Made by a program: the position numbers and the translations under genes. This document shows, in pieces, positions 21,740 to 41,839 of a DNA stretch of 64,000 nucleotides. Location: assembly GCA_963921795.1 (NCBI GenBank), contig OY997657.1:3185316-3249315 (forward strand). Reading direction: 5' to 3'. A model generated the notes under the pieces. That model made no database searches. It had not been told where the DNA came from and was given only the letters and a program-made list of their open reading frames with translations. The DNA is from Nannobrachium achirus (Eukaryota > Chordata > Actinopteri > Myctophiformes > Myctophidae). Within the stretch, counting starts at the first letter, position 1, and the number at the start of each line of letters is the position of its first letter.

Positions 21740-24700
21740 TAACCCATTAGCACAAGTCAAACATTGATTGATAACATATTCACAAATCATGACAGTATTT
21801 CAGGTGTACCAGGTGTTTTGCGTTGCGACATATCCGACCACTATCCTGTGTTTTATTTGGCACCACAATCAGTTATAATAAGCCCTAATCATAACAATGT
21901 TTATTTTGCAAGAAGCTTTAACAACAACAGGATTGAGAAGTTTAATAATGACCTATCCACAGTAAACTGGGATGCGGTTATGAATGAAAATGAAACCCAA
22001 GCTGCATATGATCTCTTCCATGGTATGTATTTCAGACTTTTTGATGAGGCCTTTCCACTGCAAAGGAAAACAAATAAAGTTAGGAAACAGAACAAGGGCT
22101 GGTTAACAGCCGCCCTTAAACGATCAATTAAAAAGAAACATAAACTACATTTTGATTACCTCACTAATCCTTCACCGTTAAATTTGAATCAATATACAAC
22201 TTACAGAAATAAATTAAATCACTTAACTCATTCCCTGCCAGGCCCGATAGTCCCGAGATTATTCCAATGTCTTTCCCCGCCAGGCCCGATAGTCCCGAGA
22301 ATTTAAAAAAAAAAAAAAAAAAAAAATTTTTTTTTTCAAAAAAATTTTTTTTTCAAAAAAAATTTTGGACCCCAAAAAATGGAGTAGGCATGATAGCAAT
22401 CGCGAAATTGCATGTTTAACCCCCATAGCAACCCCATCTTTCAAGCATGGCAGCCATTTTGGCAGCCATCTTTGTTAAACATAGTGGCTGTTATCTCATG
22501 AATGCCTGAACGGATTTCCATTCGGATTTTTTTGTTTGAAAGCTGTGAGCAATGTGGACACACGTGGTGCATTATCTAGGCATGGGTGTGCATGATCCGT
22601 GCACACCCAATTACATGGAAGTCTATGGAGACGAATGGCAGGTGGGAGTACGGAGGTATGTTAAAATGGCGGTCAATGTGTTAATGAGGTCAGCAAAACG
22701 AAGGTTTTATGATAACAAATTTTCTGAATCTCAAAATGACATGAAATCTACATGGAAGATTATTAATGAGCTTATAAATAAAAAAAATAACAGGTCTAAT
22801 TTGCAAACTGAATTTAAAATGGCAGACACAATGACCTCCAATCCATCTGTAATAGCAAATGCATTTAATGATTTTTTTGTAAATATTGGTCCCTCGCTTG
22901 GTGAAAAAATACCAGATACTCCATTGGTAATCTCTGGGTTAAAGTGTCCCTCTCATTCCTTTGTGATTGATCATATCACGGAGAAAGAGCTTAATGATAT
23001 TATAAATAAACTTAAATCATGTGCGGCTGGGTACGATGAACTTAAATCTCAACTTCTGAAGAAATGCCTTCCATACATCTCCAAACCACTCCTTCATATT
23101 TTGAATCGCTCTCTTGTAACAGGTGTATTTCCAGATCAATTTAAATTAGCTAAAGTTATCCCTCTTTATAAAGCAGAGGACTCTGCTTTATTTTCTAATT
23201 ACAGGCCTATATCCATCCTTCCATGTTTCTCTAAAGTTTTGGAAAGACTAGTTTATAATCGTTTGGTAAAATATTTTAATGATAATAATATGCTTTATGC
23301 CCATCAGTATGGTTTCAGAGAAAAACATTCCACTTCAATGGCTCTCACCCAATTAGTCGATAATATCCTCTTAGCTCGTAATAATAAAGAAACTACACTA
23401 GGTGTGTTTGTAGATTTATCGAAGGCTTTCGATACCGTCAATCATGATATTTTATTGCATAAACTGGCACTTTATGGCTTAAATGGAACTGCCTTGTCAT
23501 GGTTTCAGAGCTACTTATCATCAAGAAGGCAATTTGTTTCTTGGAATAATACCTCCTCTGAATACAAATTGATTTCTTGTGGAGTGCCCCAGGGATCAAT
23601 ACTTGGCCCTTTACTTTTTCTTATTTATATAAATGATTTATATTTAGTCTCTCCAAAACTTTATTTCATATTATTCGCTGACGATTCTAATATTTTCTTT
23701 TCTGGTAATGACGAACAAAAATTAATAGTGGAAATGAACCAGGAGTTGTGTAAAGTAGACACCTGGTTCAAAGCAAACAAATTATCCCTGAATGCAAAGA
23801 AAAGTTCATATATGTTGTTCAGACCTCTTAATCACCCAGTTAAGAGTGGTCTTAACCTTAATAATATCCAGATTGACAATAATATATTAGAAAGGGTCAC
23901 TGTAACAAAGTTTCTTGGAGTACTTATAGATGAAAACCTTACTTGGAAGGATCATATAGCACTTGTATCTAATAAGATTGGAAAGAATATTGGAGTCATT
24001 AGAAGAATACGCCACCTGGTGGCAAGAAAGATACTCATTAACTTATACTATACAATGATATATTCTTATATTTCATACTGTAATATGGTTTGGGCAAGCA
24101 ATTTTAAAACCAATCTCAATTGTATTTTTCTGCTTCAGAAACGTTTTATAAAAATGATTACTTTTTCTAACAGATTCACTAGTTCAACTCCATTGTTTCA
24201 GTCTCTCAGAATTCTCCCCATTTTTGCTTTAAACAACCTTCAAATATGCATTTTTGTATTTCAGTCAATTCATAAACTATTTCCAGACAGTTTTCAAAAT
24301 GTATTTAAGTTTAACAATGAAATTCATAATTATTTTACCAGATCAGCTGATGATTTGCATTCTAATTTCTTTAGGACAACAACTGCTCAATTTTCCATAA
24401 AATATAGAGGACCTCATTTTTGGAATTGTTTGCCACATCAAATAAGAGACTGTACAACCCTCAGCTCTTTCAAGAAACAATTAATGATGTTTTTGTTAGA
24501 AAACATGGATAGCTAGCCATTGGGTTAGTTATGGATATGGTTGCCTGCATGTGATACTGGTATGTTGTGTGTGGGTTTATATTCAGTGTAGTATATATTT
24601 CCAATTATCCATTTCTTATATTAACTATGTTATGGATAATTTTCTGCCTTCATGGAAGGTTAAGATATACATACTGAAAAAATGAATACTTATAGTATTT

Positions 24701-24945
24701 AATAATTGTATTATTAGTAATAACTATTTTTCATTTTCTTGTAAAGATGATTCTAAGCTTGAATGATAGCTTTTAGGAAGGCCACTCGACAAGCCCTTCA
24801 TGGTTTTTTTTGGGCCTTACCGGCACAATATTTTTTATTTTGTCTTTATTTCTTTATGATGTATTGTTTTGTCTTTTTTCTATTTTGTTGATCCATATGT
24901 TCTTTTAAAAATGTGCAAATAAACTAAACTAAACTAAACTAAATT
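21740..24945 (+). mobile_element. CR1/L2-type LINE, 5'-truncated, with open RT frame
   Basis: The first part (about 21764-22240) encodes the end of the AP-type endonuclease (DNIFTN, SDHYPVF) and the linker. After an inserted TIR element (about 22222-22680) the frame runs open from about 22684 to the stop at 24516. It carries reverse transcriptase landmarks: SNYRPISILP, the motif-A segment VDLSKAFDTVNHD, GVPQGSILGPLLFLIYINDL and FADD. The 3' end finishes in tandem ACTAA units (about 24918-24945) rather than poly(A), as expected of CR1/L2 LINEs. The 5' part of the endonuclease and ORF1 are missing and the frame is interrupted, so this copy cannot act alone, but the RT half looks young. Confidence 0.85.
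22222..22680. mobile_element. TIR element inserted in the LINE
   Basis: The left end 'ttaactcattccctgcca' is mirrored by 'ggtcaatgtgttaatgag' on the right. The interior (A/T homopolymer hairpin, 'ggatttccattcggattttttt') is the inverted relative of 7240-7896. It breaks the LINE between linker and RT. Confidence 0.6.
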
Positions 24946-25169
24946 GTGTATCATTATTTTATGCTTTAACTAATTATTTTATACCCCAAAATGATGTGTA
25001 TTTGGCCACGGACCCAAAAAGGCTCTTTAACTGATCATTGAGCTACTTAAAAGCAAACTGGAAACACATGCACTCCCTCTTCGTTCCAGCAGGGGGCAGC
25101 GATGACTGGCTGGCTGCACCTGTGAAAAAGACAAGCCTTCAGTTAGAATGGAATCAATAAGAATCACAT
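24946..25169. other. Short intergenic, no gene
   Basis: The stretch 'attgtgtatcattattttatgc' at about 24942 recurs at about 26673, on the other side of the palindromic element. Nothing else recognised. Confidence 0.4.
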
Positions 25170-26005
25170 TTAAAGGAGCATGAAACACAAAATCACTTTT
25201 TCTATAAATATATATTATATCAATGAGTCACTTGTGATAGGGAGCAGTGATATGGTTCAGTTTGCCTATAGCCTTGTGGATTCAGAGCTTTCTGCTGGTC
25301 TCTGCAGCTATTTCTGTTTACTTCCAGTTTCTAGAAGAAAAGAAAACTTTGGCGCCACTCATTAAATATTAGCTATCATTGTTCTAGAGTGCAATGTGAC
25401 GTAGGCATATCTAATTAATATTAACGTTTGTTTAATATAGTTGTATCAAGGGGGGGCGTGGTTTCATTCTGCCCTTGTTGTGGTGGCGTCTCGTTGTGTT
25501 GTTCAGAGCATAGACTGTAGGGCTGTCGCAGTGGGGCACTTGTTGATTAGATTCGGCAACTCCATGTTCTATAACCAGTTAAAATGGGCAAGTATTTTAC
25601 AAAGAAGCTGTCTGAGCTTTTTTCCATGGACACACTTTCTCCAGCTTTGGACTGTTTACCACGGAACCGAAGAAGAAGGGACGCTAAGCTATCGCCGATA
25701 GCTATTTTCTGTGTAGTGTGTGTGTGTGTGTGTGTTTGTGTGTGTGTGCGCGCGCGTGCGTCGTGACAGCGCGCACACACACACACACAACGTCCACACG
25801 AAAAATAGCAGATCTACAAGCTCACAACGCGTCGCGAAAGTGACTCGTTGTGAGCTTGTATGTCAGCTACGTAGCTATGTAGCCGTAGCTACATAGCCTA
25901 GCTGATATACAAGCTCACAACGTGTCACTTTCGCGACGCGTTGTGAGCTTGTAGATCTGCTATTTTTCGTGTGTGGACGTTGGGTGTGTGCGCGCGCACT
26001 GTCAC

Positions 26006-26054
<49 letters not shown>

Positions 26055-26443
26055 CACAGATAATAGCTATCGTCGATAGCTTAGCGTCCCTTCTTCTTCG
26101 GTTCCGTGGTAAACAGTCCAAAGCTGGAGAAAGTGTGTCCATGGATAAATGCTCAGCCAGCTTCTTTGTAAAATACCTGCACATTTTAATTGGTTACAGA
26201 ACATGGAGTTGCCGAATCTTTATACTTTTTACACCTCCAATGGCTGGTTTAAAAAAAAAAATCCGAAATGGAAAAGTGCCCACTGCTGACAGCTTCTGAG
26301 CTTCGGTCTGTCTCTCTCTAGAAGACGCAGTACTCCGCCCCCTCCCCCCACAACGGCAGATAACCACGCCCACATTTTAGAAATCTTTTCATGTTCTGAA
26401 ATCCCATAAAACAAATTAGAGGCGGGGTTTCCTATCCCTTTAA
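25170..26443. mobile_element. TTAA-flanked element containing a ~680-bp palindrome
   Basis: TTAA at both ends (25170-25173 and 26440-26443) with AAAGGAGCATGAAAC... and ...GTTTCCTATCCCTTTAA termini. The interior from about 25548 to 26222 is an imperfect inverted repeat centred near 25885. Its arms hold the same 'ttcggcaactccatgttct' start, (TG)n/(AC)n tracts and two short hairpins. It is the relative, in opposite orientation, of 45419-47845. No transposase. Confidence 0.7.
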
Positions 26444-27610
26444 TGAACTCCATTCTCAAACCCATTAACTCAGTATTCTGACAGACTAGTCTGTGAAAAC
26501 TGTAATGTTGGGAGAAAAAAAAGATTTAGGTTTAGGTTTATTTTTATTTGGTTATCTGGTTTAATCTGGTTTAAGTCATACAATACGTATTGTGTGTGCA
26601 CTAGTTTGATAATAATTTATGATACATAATGTGTTGTGATGGTTTCGTAAACCCATTAGAACGGGTACACATTATTGTGTATCATTATTTTATGCTTTAA
26701 CTAATTATTTTATACCCCAAAATGATGTGTATTTGGCCACGGACCCCCATCTCAAAATATTTAGTTCCAGGGACCCCCCAGAAGCAAAATTTGAGTTGCA
26801 AACGTTCGCTTTGAAAATACATATATTCAAAGATTTGCACACATTTTCACGACTTTTTCAAAAATAGCAGATCTACAAGCTTGCAGCGCTGCACTCGGTG
26901 CCGTGCTGTGAGCTTGTAGATCTGCTATTTTTCACTGGTTAAAGCATTCAATAATTCTAGGCCTGAATGGGTTAACAAACAAATCTTTTGGAACGTTTCT
27001 GTGTCTGATATGTAAAGGCCTTCTGGGTCAGTCTGTCTGAACCGTACTGACTTCCACGTGTTTCTACTCCAAACTACCACGTTTGGAGTAGATTAAATAT
27101 TTGTGATGATGAATGTTGTTGGTGCTACTTTATATGTTGGTGAATTGAATGCCAAGGACCCCAATGGAAACAAGGACGTTTTCTTTTGTGAAATCCTTTT
27201 AGACAAAGTGTTTTTACAGTATTTGTGTTGTTTTACATTTCTGTCTAATGCAATATTCAATCAATAATCAAACTACTACTGAAGACCTTCATATTGTTGA
27301 CACATCACAGGTTTAAAGTGTTTCAGTTCCTGTCTCTGCTCTGACTCAACATGCTCACAGCATTCTGAAAAAAAGTTCCCCCCCATAGCTTTCACATGTC
27401 TCAGTCCAGTAGTGTTCATGTGACTCATATTTCCTCTGAAAGCTTTTTGCAGTGTCATCACATTTTAGATCCACGCTCAGAGACATGCTTTTCTCTTCAA
27501 CCATCATTATGCAATCATTCATTAATCACTTTTTAACTGACCTCTCATGGTCATGTCATTGTATAGGCAGAAAAAGTATCATTTTATCAAATATATTTAT
27601 ATATATTTAT

Positions 27611-27652
<42 letters not shown>

Positions 27653-28690
27653 AATCAGATCTACAAGACCAACAGATAGATAGGCTGCACTGAAGGATTT
27701 AGAGTGGATCTATAGATTGACAGACAGGCTTGTGTTCTCATACAGAGGATCTCACTTCTGTTTTACCAAATTGAAAATAAAGCAACATTTTTACTCGCTT
27801 CTCTTTTATGTTAAAAAAACAACAGTTTCACAAGAACTATTGAGACATAAGCTGCACAATAAATGCCACATATCGTCGCTGTCGGGTGGAAACCTTGTAT
27901 GTCCAAAACGTTTTGTATTTATCATTTAAAAAGTGATATAAACTAGTGAAAATTTAAACTAGTGAAAATTTAAACTAGTGAAAATAGCCGATCTACAAGC
28001 ACACAACGCCTCACAGTGCGAGGCGTTGTGTGCTTGTAGATCTGCTATTTTCACTACTTTCGTATGATGAAGCAGGGCTTTAATTTACGAAAGGACATAC
28101 TATTTTTGAAACTTGGAGATACAGGGTTTCTGCCCGACAGAATATATTCTCTTGCTGATAAATACTTTGACCAGGGACGGATTAACCCCCGTAAGGTCCC
28201 CTATCCTTTTTAGGCCTTTTTGGAGTAAATAAACTGTCTAAAGTCAGCTCTTCTTTATTCTAATACAGGTTGCTGAATAAACACGGTTTTATTTTTAAAT
28301 AAATGCTTGGAGAGGAAGTGGATGTGGACGTTGTGGGAGAGGAGTCTAAAGAGGAAGAGGAAGTGAATGTGGAAGTCTAAAGATTCTCACCATCAGTTGG
28401 TCGTTGGCACCGCGATGCGACCTGATAAGAGATTAAATAATAATAATATGATAAGAAGTGATGAAACATTAAGATGTTATGATTAAAATATTAGAAGAGA
28501 GTAAACATTATTAATATGATAAGAAGATATTAAACATTATTAAGATGTTATGATTGAAATATAAGAGATTAAACATCATTAAGACTTTATAATTAAAATA
28601 TAAGAAGATATTAAACATTAAATAAACATGCTATTCATCTCTCTTCTTCCACTGGAAGTAGATTAATTAATTAAACATGTTAATTAAACA
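26444..28690. other. Intergenic downstream of the class II beta gene
   Basis: No gene recognised. Contains a hairpin at about 26866-26930, a (CA)n tract at 27613-27650, a hAT-like body at 27870-28190 that includes a perfect hairpin at 27990-28042, and AT-rich 'taagatgttatgattaaaata' repeats at 28430-28620. The minus-strand stretch at 28636-28665 could be a degenerate copy of the class II beta cytoplasmic tail. The class II beta 3' UTR should start here. Confidence 0.45.
27990..28042. repeat. Short hairpin repeat (variant-arm copy)
   Basis: Perfect 23-bp arms (27990-28012 and 28020-28042) with a 7-nt loop. Both arms carry GCACACAACG/CGTTGTGTGC instead of the family's GCTCACAACG form. Confidence 0.85.
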
Positions 28691-36664
<7,974 letters not shown>

Positions 36665-37080
36665 GATGAGTTGAGATGTTTCAGAGTTTAGTTGAAGTGT
36701 TGATGAGTTGAGATGTTTCAGAGTTTAGTAGAAGTGTTGATGAGTTGAGATGTTTCAGAGTTTAGTTGAAGTGTTGATGAGTTGAGATGTTTCAGAGTTT
36801 AGTTGAAGTGTTGATGAGTTGAGATGTTTCAGAGTTTAGTTGAAGTGTTGATGAGTTGAGATGTTTCAGAGTTTAGTTGAAGTGTTGATGAGTTGAGATG
36901 TTTCAGAGTTTAGTAGAAGTGTTGATGAGTTGAGATGTTTCAGAGTTTAGTTGAAGTGTTGATGAGTTGAGATGTTTCAGAGTTTAGTTGAAGTGTTGAT
37001 GAGTTGAGATGTTTCAGAGTTTAGTTGAAGTGTTGATGAGTTGAGATGTTTCAGAGTTTAGTTGAAGTGTTGATGAGTTG
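36665..37080 (-). repeat. 37-bp minisatellite in the class II beta 5' UTR
   Basis: About 11 units; on the minus strand CATCTCAACTCATCAACACT plus a 17-base remainder. It runs directly into the start codon: the final unit's CTCATCA is followed by the ATG. No unit contains an ATG, so no upstream start is created. Confidence 0.92.
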
Positions 37081-37130
37081 AACACAGACTATCTCTATCT
37101 CTAGCCCTTCCCCAACAGGCTCTACTCTAC

Positions 37131-37177
37131 AACAACCAATGAAAAAACACAATTCACAGTCATCACTTGTTGCCAGG
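37131..37177 (-). promoter_or_regulatory. MHC class II X-Y promoter module (beta gene)
   Basis: On the minus strand: X1 CCTGGCAACAAG (37166-37177), X2 TGATGACT (37158-37165), then the Y box TTCATTGG around the inverted CCAAT at 37136-37140. Order and spacing (about 17-20 bp from X2 to Y) match the class II SXY module bound by RFX, CREB and NF-Y and read by CIITA. A clear S box is not obvious. Confidence 0.85.
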
Positions 37178-37835
37178 CAGACGATAAACCAACATTTTCT
37201 GCTAAAAATCATAAACATGTTGATGAGATTCTGTTGTGGAAATGAAGATTAAACTCATTCAAACTTTACCAGTCAAAGATGTCAAACCAAAAGTAACAAC
37301 TTGCAGTAAAAGCAGGCTATAACCAGTGTTTTTGTAAGAACTTTTCAGTAATCTTTACCCCTTAACCAGGTAGTGTACTTTAGTCCTAAACATACTTATT
37401 TATGGACAGATCTGTGTTGATTTTGGCAGTACATTTTGATTTAGCTTTAGTCATAGCCTTTTGAGAAAAATAAATCCATTTAGTTTTACAATTCATATTT
37501 TAGTCATCCGACATGTTTTAGTGTCAGTTTTTGTCGACTAAATCTACAGTTGATTTGGTCATCAATAATGTATTTTGTCAGGCGTTGATGACCCCGTAAT
37601 GGCTGATTTTAAACTTGGTTGCATGCAGAAAATGGGCGATCTACAAGCTCACAATGTGTCGCTGCGAAGTGTTGTGAGCTTGTAGATCTGCTCTTTTCAG
37701 AGCACAACACCCAAGCGCAACAAAACATAAAACCAGTGTTGGAGTAAGTAGTAGTAGTAAGTGAGTGTTTCAACGCAACGCTGAAGAATCCGTGCACACC
37801 TGGCCCAAGGCTATTAATTCCAAGAGGCCCAAAGT
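37178..37835. other. Upstream flank of class II beta
   Basis: No gene. Contains a short hairpin at about 37638-37690. Confidence 0.4.
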
Positions 37836-38000
37836 CTTATATAGATAGATAATAGATAGATAGATACTTTTATTATCCCACAGGGGGAAATCAGTTAAAT
37901 AGGGGCAGCACAGCAGTTAAAGGTTACAAGTTACAAAGAAGTAAGAAAAAGAGTACTGTTGTGTACAGTCAAAAAAGCAAGGCATATAAAAAAAGAATAT
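37836..38000 (-). repeat. LINE 3' end with (TCTA)n tail
   Basis: On the minus strand the sequence ends 'gggataataaaagtatctatct' followed by tandem TCTA. This is the pattern of fish Rex1/CR1-type LINE tails; only the end is recognisable. Confidence 0.5.
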
Positions 38001-38283
38001 AAACAAAGTGTCGAAAAGCTAGTGACCAAGTGACCAAGAAACATTCAACGCTCATAAGTGACACGTCTCACACACACAAAAAATCAATACTTAAAGCACA
38101 ACTTCACAAAGCAGTGCCACACAAAAGTGTACATAACAGTGAATGCTAGTCAGTGCAACACTGACTAGTATCTCACCGCCATAACACAGCAATAGTACTC
38201 AATTGAACCAACACAACCCAATAGTGCAGGGCCAAAAATAAGTGACCATAGTCGCCACAAGCAACCCTCTCTGAGAAAGTAAA

Positions 38284-38566
38284 ATGGTAAATGGTAAATG
38301 GTGCATTTATATAGCGCTTTTAATCCAAAGCGCTTTACGTAGATTGTGCATTACATTCACCCATTCACACACACATTCATACACCGGTGGCGGAGGAAGC
38401 CATGCAAGGCACCAACCTACTCACCGGAGGCAATTAGGGGTTCAGAGTCTTGCCCAAGGACCCTTCGACATTAACTCAGGGGGAGCCCGGATTCGAACTG
38501 GGAACCCTTCGGGATTTATACCCTTCGTGCTCTAATACCAGTTTCTCTACCCCTGAGCTATGACTT
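38284..38566 (-). repeat. tRNA-derived SINE
   Basis: The minus strand starts with a tRNA-like head holding an A-box-like 'tagctcaggggtagag' and B box GTTCGAATCC, then a body with 'tagcgctttt...aaagcgcttta' near the 3' end. The body motif is widespread in teleosts. The copy looks nearly full length. Confidence 0.7.
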
Positions 38567-38620
38567 AGAGGTCAGAGTCAGTACAACTTTTGTTCCAGTA
38601 GTGTGAGGTAACAGCTGTCC

Positions 38621-40141
38621 TAAGTCACCCGTTTCGGATGGTATCACGCCATAGGATAGCCGTTTATCAGGTTTTATCAACGCATAAGACTGGGGACAGT
38701 ATGACCATGCTTTGCCGACTGACTCTATAAGTAGGCTTTCATCAGTCAGACTTTGGGACGATAAAGGGCTCGTTCTACATAGTCTGGCCATACCACAGTT
38801 TTAAACATGCATTCGGTTGTTTATCATGCCATGTTTTGTCTGATCAGACCCTTGACGTCACCATAATGTTAAATATAGCTCTGAAGCATGGCCACCGATT
38901 GGATTAAAATGCTTCTTATAAAACAATACGTAAAATGTGGTTAATTCAGCTTGAGCGGTCCATATTCTGACATCCGTGAGCCTTCAGTGAACACTTTATT
39001 TTCGAAATCTGGGCGTTAGTTTTGATTTGATTATTATTATTATTTATTGTCAATGGAACATGCAATATTCTACCATATTGTCGGCATTATAGTGTGTCAT
39101 GATAACGTTTCTAGTGAGAAATGTGTATTTTAACGCCACAATAATCCCGTTAAGTCGTATATATTCTCTCTTTTCTTTCTTTTTTTTTCTCGTTTTTGTC
39201 ACTTCAATGTGGCTATATCTGCGTGGATTCCAGTCACGATACGGCCCGTTTAACTCAACTGGTTGGTCGCATGCCTAGTAATCTGACGACCCGGGTTCGA
39301 ATCCCACCTAATTTACACTTCAACTTTTATTTTATTTTTATAATGTCAGTCCAAACCATTAATTATGAAGCAACAAATCGTACTTTAGTTGCGACCGTAG
39401 GTCATATTTAATATCAAAACCTCCACCGGCTGTCCGTCTGTCACACGTCACACGTCACACTTTTGCCCTGCTCATATCTCCACAACCGTTGCCCCCATCC
39501 ATGCCAAATTTTGCACACACACTCCTTACCTGCCAAACTACAACCTCTAAGGACCCCCGGAGCTCCAAGGACCCCCAGGTCCCTGGGAGACCCCCAGGTG
39601 TAAAAAATGAACAAATGTGCAAAAATGACCAAATGACCACCCCAACGGGGCTGCTCACGGGGAATTCCTGGGGACCACCCACTCCTGGTGCTCCAGAACG
39701 GATGCAAAAGTGGTGGAGGGGGTCCAGTGGAGGACCCCCTCCACTGCAGCTCACATAAAATGCCGTAACTCGGGCTAGGAGCGTCCGGGAGAGCCGGGGC
39801 CGGTACCTATTCGTCCGCCAAGGCAACGCGGAGACCCCACCCCTCATTTCTCACATGGCCCTCTTCTAGCGCCACCTTCAGGCCGATTTTTAAAACACAT
39901 TTTTGGACACTGCTCCTACAGTTTTTGCCCTAAAATCACGCAAATCGCTACACAGTATGTCTACACTCATCCCATCAACATGAATCTGTCCCATATAGCG
40001 CCACCTTCAGGCCGATTTTTAAAAACACATTTTTGGACACTGCTCCTACAGATTTTGCCCTAAAATCACGAAAATCACTACACAGTATGTCTACACTCAT
40101 GTCATCAACATGGATCAGGAAGATTTTGGAAAAACAAATTT
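38621..40141 (+). repeat. Inverted duplication, left arm (1.5 kb)
   Basis: Matches 43186-44690 in reverse complement along its length: the 'gtttcggatggtatcacgcc' start, the tRNA-like segment, and a Helentron-like body. The arms differ by point changes and a 17-bp indel near 39003-39025, so the event is not brand new. The spacer is about 3.0 kb. Confidence 0.88.
39243..39310 (+). other. tRNA-like sequence (left arm)
   Basis: Contains GCCCGTTTAACTCAACTGG (A-box-like) and CGGGTTCGAATCCC (a good B box) at tRNA spacing, with CTAGTAA as a possible anticodon loop. The D and anticodon stems do not pair well, so it is a tRNA pseudogene or SINE head rather than a working tRNA. Confidence 0.5.
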
Positions 40142-40174
40142 TTGCCCTATCTCCCGATTAGGGAGTCTTACTGG
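39390..40174 (+). mobile_element. Helentron-like non-autonomous element in the left arm
   Basis: Begins TGCGACCGTAGGTC after T, ends with CTCCC-gatta-GGGAG and TCTTACTGG. Carries about two 125-bp internal units ('ggacactgctcctaca') and a unique insert (about 39545-39845) with 'gacccccaggtccctggg'. The right-arm copy lacks the 3' hairpin end. Confidence 0.55.
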
Positions 40175-41196
40175 TGTTAGTTTACGGTTGGTCATAATTA
40201 TAGCAGTATAACAAAGTATCAAAGTTTGGTGAAAATTACACTTTTTCTGACTCGCCTTTTGACGCTGAATCCAATGAACCTGGTCTCGTGTCTCTACGAC
40301 ACTCCTAACTCGAAAGGTCAAGGAAAGGTCAATTCAGGCTTCAAATGCGGCCTTCTGTCCTTAAAATCAATAAGAAATTCAAAAAAAAATCTGTTTGTTT
40401 TAGGCAGGCCACCGTTTTCATCATTGAAGGATCCCCGATCCGATGAAATTGGTTTCGTGTCTCTCCGACACTTTAAAACCTTTAAACCTGCGCCAAAGAC
40501 ACTCTGCCTGGGAGTTTGGACCTTAAAATTAATAAAAAAATAAGAATAAAACATTCTGTTTTACTCTCTCCCAGCCATTTACAATAGGCTTGTGCGCCTA
40601 TACTGCCAGGAATTTTATTAATTTCCAAGTTAGCTTTAATCTAACCCAACAGGGATCATATTGTTGTAGAATGTAGTACTAGTACTATCCACTAGAGTGT
40701 GCCCAACGATAATCTCCTAGAGTCTGGACTAGCGAGTGGACAGCAGTAGACCCATAATGGCGGCGCCCATTGGCGGCCATTATGTCTCCCGGTCCGCCAA
40801 ACGGGAGCTATAAAACACGATCCGAACGTCGTGCGCACGCCATTTACACTCGTTTTTGCTCTTGAGTGACCAATCTGTCAGTCCAGCCATTTTTTTCCGA
40901 ATGAAAATCGGTCTAAAAATGGTAAAGTTTGATAAGAAAAACGTCAACATTCAATGCTGTAAAAAGGCCCATTCTATGTTATGGCCGAACGACTTCCGGG
41001 TTACGTCATCGATGATGTCACTTCCTTCGAATATGTAACTTTAGACTAAAATTAAGCTAGAAAGGTCATTTATAGCTCAAAAAATGTCAAAACAATACCA
41101 AAATGATCAGAAAATGATCCCCAAGGCGACGTTTGGCGATCTGGCTGCCTCACCCTCCTCAAAATGGCGATGGAAGGCGATTTGGCTGTGAACTAG
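40175..41196. other. Spacer of the inverted duplication, first part
   Basis: Unique-looking, with a repeated pattern around 'ttggtttcgtgtctctccgac' (40446, compare 41887). No gene. Confidence 0.4.
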
Positions 41197-41839
41197 TTAA
41201 AGGGATATTCCACTTTCAAAAAACTTTTGGTCATTGTATGGTCTAATCAGGCTTGTATGAACACCCTGAACAGTTTTTAATTTGCTTCATTCAGTATTTA
41301 GATATTTGATGTAAATGTTACCAGCTCCAACACGCCCAGGCCCTCTCCACATACACACTCATTGTAACTTCAAACTCCATTTTAACCATGGTAGATTCAT
41401 TAAAAACACCCATTATTTTTTCTGGTGACTCATAATACCCTCCTAATACGTGAGCAGACCGTGTTTTTTCAATAACTTTTTTCTTTTATTTTTAATAATT
41501 CTTTGGGAAAATGGAAAACATTAAATACAATAATATTTTATTGAAAATAAATGAAAAAAGTTATTGAAAAAACACGGTCTGCTCACGTATTAGGAGGGTA
41601 TTATGAGTCACCAGAAAAAATAATGGGTGTTTTTAATGAATCTATCATGGTTAAAATGGAGTTTGAAGTTACAATGAGTGTGTATGTGGAGAGGGCCTGG
41701 GCGTGTTGGAGCTGGTAACATTTACATCAAATATCTAAATACTGAATGAAGCAAATTAAAAACTGTTCAGGGTGTTCATACAAGCCTGATTAGACCATAC
41801 AATGACCAAAAGTTTTTTGAAAGTGTAATATCCCTTTAA
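41197..41839. mobile_element. TTAA-flanked palindromic element
   Basis: TTAA at both ends. The left half 'agggatattccactttcaaaaa' and onward is mirrored almost base for base by the right half, centred near 41520. Essentially one long hairpin of about 290-bp arms without coding sequence, flanked by TTAA like the 740, 25170, 45419, 50741 and 54508 elements. Confidence 0.8.

Noticed and set aside
22552-22683. LINE RT frame starting at 22552
   Set aside because: The first ~130 bases belong to the inserted TIR element; genuine RT sequence begins at about 22684.
28636-28665. Extra cytoplasmic exon of class II beta (TGGAAGAAGAGAGATGAATAG)
   Set aside because: It has an acceptor-like CCAG, but the frame of exon 5 already ends at TAA and the donor AG|GTGATT is weak. 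It may be an old duplicate of the tail; not supported enough to annotate.
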